Of a stretch of 8,635 nucleotides of DNA, positions 5,879 through 8,635 are shown one piece after another (position 1 is the stretch's first letter; the number at the start of each line of letters is the position of its first letter). The position numbers were made by a program, and so were the translations under genes. The notes beneath the pieces are model-generated. The model was not told the DNA's origin and did not search any database. It saw nothing but the letters and a program-made list of their open reading frames with translations. Source of the stretch: Clostridiales bacterium (lineage in GTDB: Bacteria > Bacillota > Clostridia > Oscillospirales > Acutalibacteraceae). Location of the stretch: positions 1-8,635 of the forward strand of contig JAAZFZ010000078.1 in assembly GCA_012511485.1 (NCBI GenBank), read 5' to 3'.

Positions 5879-7318
5879 CTATGCATTTACCTCGGCCTTT
5901 GTTTCATTTATCTCTCTATGCCGCTTGCGAAGCTCATTTTCAATATAATCTCTTTTTTCATTATTATCCTCAACAAAAAATATCGTCACAAGATAGAGAA
6001 CGGCACCAACTACAGGGCCGACAATAAATATAGGCCACTGCCATTTAAGAAAGGTCGGATTCTGTTTAAGATGTAAAGCTCTTGCCACACTGTCATATTT
6101 CAACTTATCAAGAATAATACCTTCAATAAGTGATGATACGCCCGACTTCATTTTCGATATAAAATTCTGAACAGAAAAGGATATTCCTTCTGTTCTCAAG
6201 CCTGTTTTCCATTCAACATAATCAATTGAATCACTGGTTAAAGAGCGGTGAGCAATATCCATCATCATCCCGGGAATATTTGCAAGTGAGATAAAAAAAG
6301 CTACAACTATCATTCTCGGAATTGATTGATAACCTACAAAATAGGCGGCAATTCTAAGCGTTATTCCCATTATCTGCGACAGTATGAGAATTTTTTTCAT
6401 ACCGCCGATTTTTTTTGCAATTTTTGTAGCAAAAAATACTGCAAAGACACCCGGAATACCTGAAAAAATCCCAAATAAAACCTCAGCGTTCTGCCCGTTA
6501 ATTATGCTGTTACCTAATTGATATGAAACCAGGTTTTCAAAAAAGTATGATTGCTGCACAAAAGGCGATACAGATTGCAATAGCCTGGCAAGAGAAATGA
6601 TGAGTAGGGTTTTGTTATATTTGAGAATAGTAATTGACTTAATAATACTATCCGTAGGCTTTTCGCTTTTGACGGATTCATGAAGCATATGTGACCACAT
6701 TGATATGATTTCGCCACCAAGACCAAATATTAAGGCAAAAATAATGAAAACCTGAAAATCATCGAACCCATATTTGTTTGTCAACATACTTCTTAGAGTT
6801 TGAAACGCTCTAACAAACACACCGCCCAGCCCCGCTCCTATGGTTGCCCATTGAGCAACTTTGGAACGCTCCTGCGACAGCGGGGATGACAACGCAACCA
6901 TACCCCACAGCGCAACATCCTGAACGGAATAAAAGAAATCCCACACAAGATAAATCAGCAAAATGTAAAGAAGATTTCCATTCTCTCCAAAATTGACTTT
7001 TAAAAAAATAATTGCGGAAAGAGCTCCAATAATCGGAGGCAATTGAATTAAATAAGGCCTTAGTTTTTCACCGTTTTTATGCCTTCTTCTGTCAACAATT
7101 GCTCCGATTACTGGGTCGTTTACTGCATCCCAGAAATAGCTGATAAAAAAAATCCTGCCCACTTTTAATTCGTCAATATGTAAAATATTAATGCAAAAGT
7201 ATCTCAGCCAGTTCGTAATGTAATTGTAGGTCATATTCTGACCTGCAAGGCCTGCGGAATATCCAAATAATTCACTGTTCGGAACAATACCTGAACCCTT
7301 CGTCTTTACATCCCTCAT
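5879..7318 (-). CDS. GPH-family (MelB-like) cation:sugar symporter
   Basis: An inner-membrane major-facilitator transporter of the glycoside-pentoside-hexuronide:cation symporter family, with about 12 predicted membrane helices and 479 residues (normal length). Diagnostic motifs are FWDAVNDPVIGAIVDR near residue 62, where the two aspartates match the cation-binding Asp pair of MelB (Asp64 and Asp68 here, counted from the ATG), and SDSIDYVEWKTGLRTEG near 363-379, the family signature between helices 10 and 11. The C-terminus is a charged cytoplasmic tail. The start is ATG at 7318, not the TTG at 7321, because GGGAG (7326-7330) is then 7 nt away. The gene follows the PHP-domain gene by 71 nt on the same strand with no clear promoter or terminator between them, so co-transcription is likely. 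Substrate is unknown; a glycoside, hexuronide or sulfoquinovose-like sugar are all within the family. Stop is TAG. Confidence 0.94.
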   Translation of the reverse strand: MRDVKTKGSGIVPNSELFGYSAGLAGQNMTYNYITNWLRYFCINILHIDELKVGRIFFISYFWDAVNDPVIGAIVDRRRHKNGEKLRPYLIQLPPIIGALSAIIFLKVNFGENGNLLYILLIYLVWDFFYSVQDVALWGMVALSSPLSQERSKVAQWATIGAGLGGVFVRAFQTLRSMLTNKYGFDDFQVFIIFALIFGLGGEIISMWSHMLHESVKSEKPTDSIIKSITILKYNKTLLIISLARLLQSVSPFVQQSYFFENLVSYQLGNSIINGQNAEVLFGIFSGIPGVFAVFFATKIAKKIGGMKKILILSQIMGITLRIAAYFVGYQSIPRMIVVAFFISLANIPGMMMDIAHRSLTSDSIDYVEWKTGLRTEGISFSVQNFISKMKSGVSSLIEGIILDKLKYDSVARALHLKQNPTFLKWQWPIFIVGPVVGAVLYLVTIFFVEDNNEKRDYIENELRKRHREINETKAEVNA

Positions 7319-7325
7319 CAAAATG

Positions 7326-7330
7326 CTCCC
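7326..7330 (-). promoter_or_regulatory. Ribosome binding site fixing the transporter start
   Basis: GGGAG on the minus strand, 7 nt before ATG at 7318 and 4 nt before TTG at 7321. The spacing favours the ATG. Confidence 0.6.
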
Positions 7331-7389
7331 ATCGGATTTAACTCAAAAACGGAAAATAAAATTTATCCCAGATTCTGCGTACAAAATAA

Positions 7390-8635
7390 TTAGAACTGAT
7401 ATCCCAACAGATACTGTTTAAAAAGCTTAACTATTATGCTGTGCTTAAACAGAAGATCGTCAAGTAAGGTTACGATTGCCCTTAGAAAGGTTGAAATATC
7501 ATGTGTCGGCGGGATATTCTCCTTGACCATCTCGACGCCGTCAATGTTTATAGCAAATGGCTGAGAGTAGCAGATGCCACCCGGCCCTGTCAAATAAAAC
7601 CTAACAAAGCGTTTAATTCTGCCGAAATCATAAAGGTTCAATGTTGTGTTGCCCTGCGAAACGGTGTCGCCATCGGCAATCCATACAATGTTGTTAAAGT
7701 TTTCACCTTCAACTGTTATTGTGCCATTATCATTATTTACTGAAATGTTGGTTACCATCGGCACAGGTCCGTTACCTTCAAACTCATTGCCCATTTCATA
7801 AATAGCATGCCTTGAAATAGAGAAAAACGTCCCCTTTTCCATGCTCTCTCTGAAGTTTTCAAGAGTGTTGGATTCCATCATATGCATTGTAAATGCTCTA
7901 TCGTATTCGCCTTGACTGTGAGCGTCAGAAAAAGTGAAGCACCACGGAACAACACCGTATGGAATAGTTTTCTTGATAATATTGTCATAAAGGATTCTGT
8001 CATTGAAGGTTCTGTTATCCTTCCCGCTGTTTATACCCATGCCGACGCAAGAACCGGCGTTGTTTAAAAATATATTTGCAAATTTATTTACATTTTTTGT
8101 AAGAGATGATTTCGAGGCATCCTCTTCAGCACCCGTATACTCTCCGAGGTGAGAAAGCATAGATATTCCTCCTGCGGCTTTAACACCTGCAGCAGGTGTT
8201 TCATAGTCGCCATAAACCCCCGCAAGGCTTTGACCGTATTCAGAAAAATAACCTGTAAGATGGCAGTCGGCGACGGGAGTTGCAAAATTAAGCTCAATCC
8301 CGAGAGGAACATCGAGCATTCCCCTGCCGTCTCTGTCAGTTCCGTTAAGGTAATAATTGTATTCCTCATCGGAAAGTGGAATAATATCAGCCATTTTTGT
8401 TCTCTCGTACTTCACAAGGCGGGCTAAAGGTATAAGCTGTGGCTCTGCATTCCAGCCTCTATTCAATACCCCGTGGTCTGTTATGGAAAGTATATCGTAC
8501 GAAAGCTCATAACTTTCCTGTACCACCTGTTTAACTGTCAAGGAGCCGTCGCTTGCATTTGTGTGACAGTGAAGTTGCGCTTTGAATGCGGTGGAGCTGC
8601 CCCAATCAACCGACTCATACGGATTGGAAATGATA
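7390..8635 (-). CDS. PHP-domain metallohydrolase (CehA/McbA-like), N-terminus beyond right edge
   Basis: The frame is open to the window edge (414 residues visible), so the TTG at 8541 is an internal leucine and not the start: the sequence before it (NPYESVDWGSSTAFKAQ, then LHCHTNASDGSLT) is the PHP domain opening. Metal-site motifs visible, in order, are LHCHTNASDG, ILSITDHGV, GIELNF, CHLTGYF, SMLSHLGEYTG and FTFSDAHSQGEYDRA, which supply the His/Asp/Glu ligands of this family. PHP enzymes hydrolyse phosphoesters, and some relatives hydrolyse other ester bonds. After about residue 285 a predicted beta-sandwich domain follows (VPMVTNISVNNDNGTITVEG onward), then a hydrophobic, amphipathic C-terminal helix (ISTFLRAIVTLLDDLLF onward) that may touch the membrane or a partner. 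Whether the protein is secreted cannot be seen without the N-terminus. It is the upstream gene of the pair with the GPH symporter. Substrate unknown. Stop is TAA. Confidence 0.9.
   Translation of the reverse strand, partial: IISNPYESVDWGSSTAFKAQLHCHTNASDGSLTVKQVVQESYELSYDILSITDHGVLNRGWNAEPQLIPLARLVKYERTKMADIIPLSDEEYNYYLNGTDRDGRGMLDVPLGIELNFATPVADCHLTGYFSEYGQSLAGVYGDYETPAAGVKAAGGISMLSHLGEYTGAEEDASKSSLTKNVNKFANIFLNNAGSCVGMGINSGKDNRTFNDRILYDNIIKKTIPYGVVPWCFTFSDAHSQGEYDRAFTMHMMESNTLENFRESMEKGTFFSISRHAIYEMGNEFEGNGPVPMVTNISVNNDNGTITVEGENFNNIVWIADGDTVSQGNTTLNLYDFGRIKRFVRFYLTGPGGICYSQPFAINIDGVEMVKENIPPTHDISTFLRAIVTLLDDLLFKHSIIVKLFKQYLLGYQF

Noticed and set aside
1..8635. CRISPR array, insertion sequence, prophage or defence system
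   Set aside because: There are no regularly spaced repeats, transposase or integrase motifs, or phage genes on either strand.

Overview
The window looks like chromosomal DNA from an anaerobic, spore-forming, low-to-moderate GC Firmicute (class Clostridia, probably Oscillospirales-like). The main reason is a nearly full-length sporulation sigma factor SigK with a hydrophobic pro-sequence. Strong AGGAGG-type ribosome binding sites, a class A PBP with a cysteine-containing clostridial-type tail, a DivIVA-like coiled-coil protein and a BofC-like small exported protein agree with it. I see no phage, transposon, CRISPR, rRNA or tRNA gene.

Layout, left to right. (1) Positions 1-2739, minus strand: a class A penicillin-binding protein (496-2739) followed 37 nt downstream by dihydroorotase pyrC (start at 458, running off the left edge). 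The pyrC reading frame has an in-frame TGA at 96-98, and recognisable dihydroorotase sequence continues in the same frame to the edge. (2) Positions 2837-3160, plus strand: a small exported protein with a BofC C-terminal-like domain, divergent from the PBP gene. It converges on a minus-strand DivIVA-like gene (3157-3756), and the two stop codons share one CTAG. (3) Positions 3757-3996: a gene-free stretch with a likely promoter for the DivIVA-like gene, a hairpin plus T-run facing the plus strand, and a degenerate repeat. (4) Positions 3997-4773, minus strand: a TIM-barrel sugar phosphate isomerase/epimerase with its own good sigma-A promoter and a GC-rich stem in its leader. (5) Positions 5116-5808, plus strand: sigK, uninterrupted, with a mother-cell-type -10 upstream and a clear intrinsic terminator after it. 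(6) Positions 5879-8635, minus strand: a probable two-gene operon with a PHP-domain (CehA/McbA-like) metallohydrolase, open at the right edge, followed by a GPH-family (MelB-like) cation:sugar symporter.

How they fit together: the PHP hydrolase and GPH symporter look like an uptake-and-hydrolysis pair for an unidentified glycoside or phosphoester, and the nearby isomerase could act on the released sugar, although it has its own promoter. The PBP, DivIVA-like protein, SigK and the BofC-like protein suggest cell envelope, division and spore functions. No obviously new defence or mobile system is visible. The points most worth checking are the interrupted pyrC, the interlocked convergent stop codons, the BofC-like gene near sigK, and the orphan hairpin in the 3.8-4.0 kb gap.
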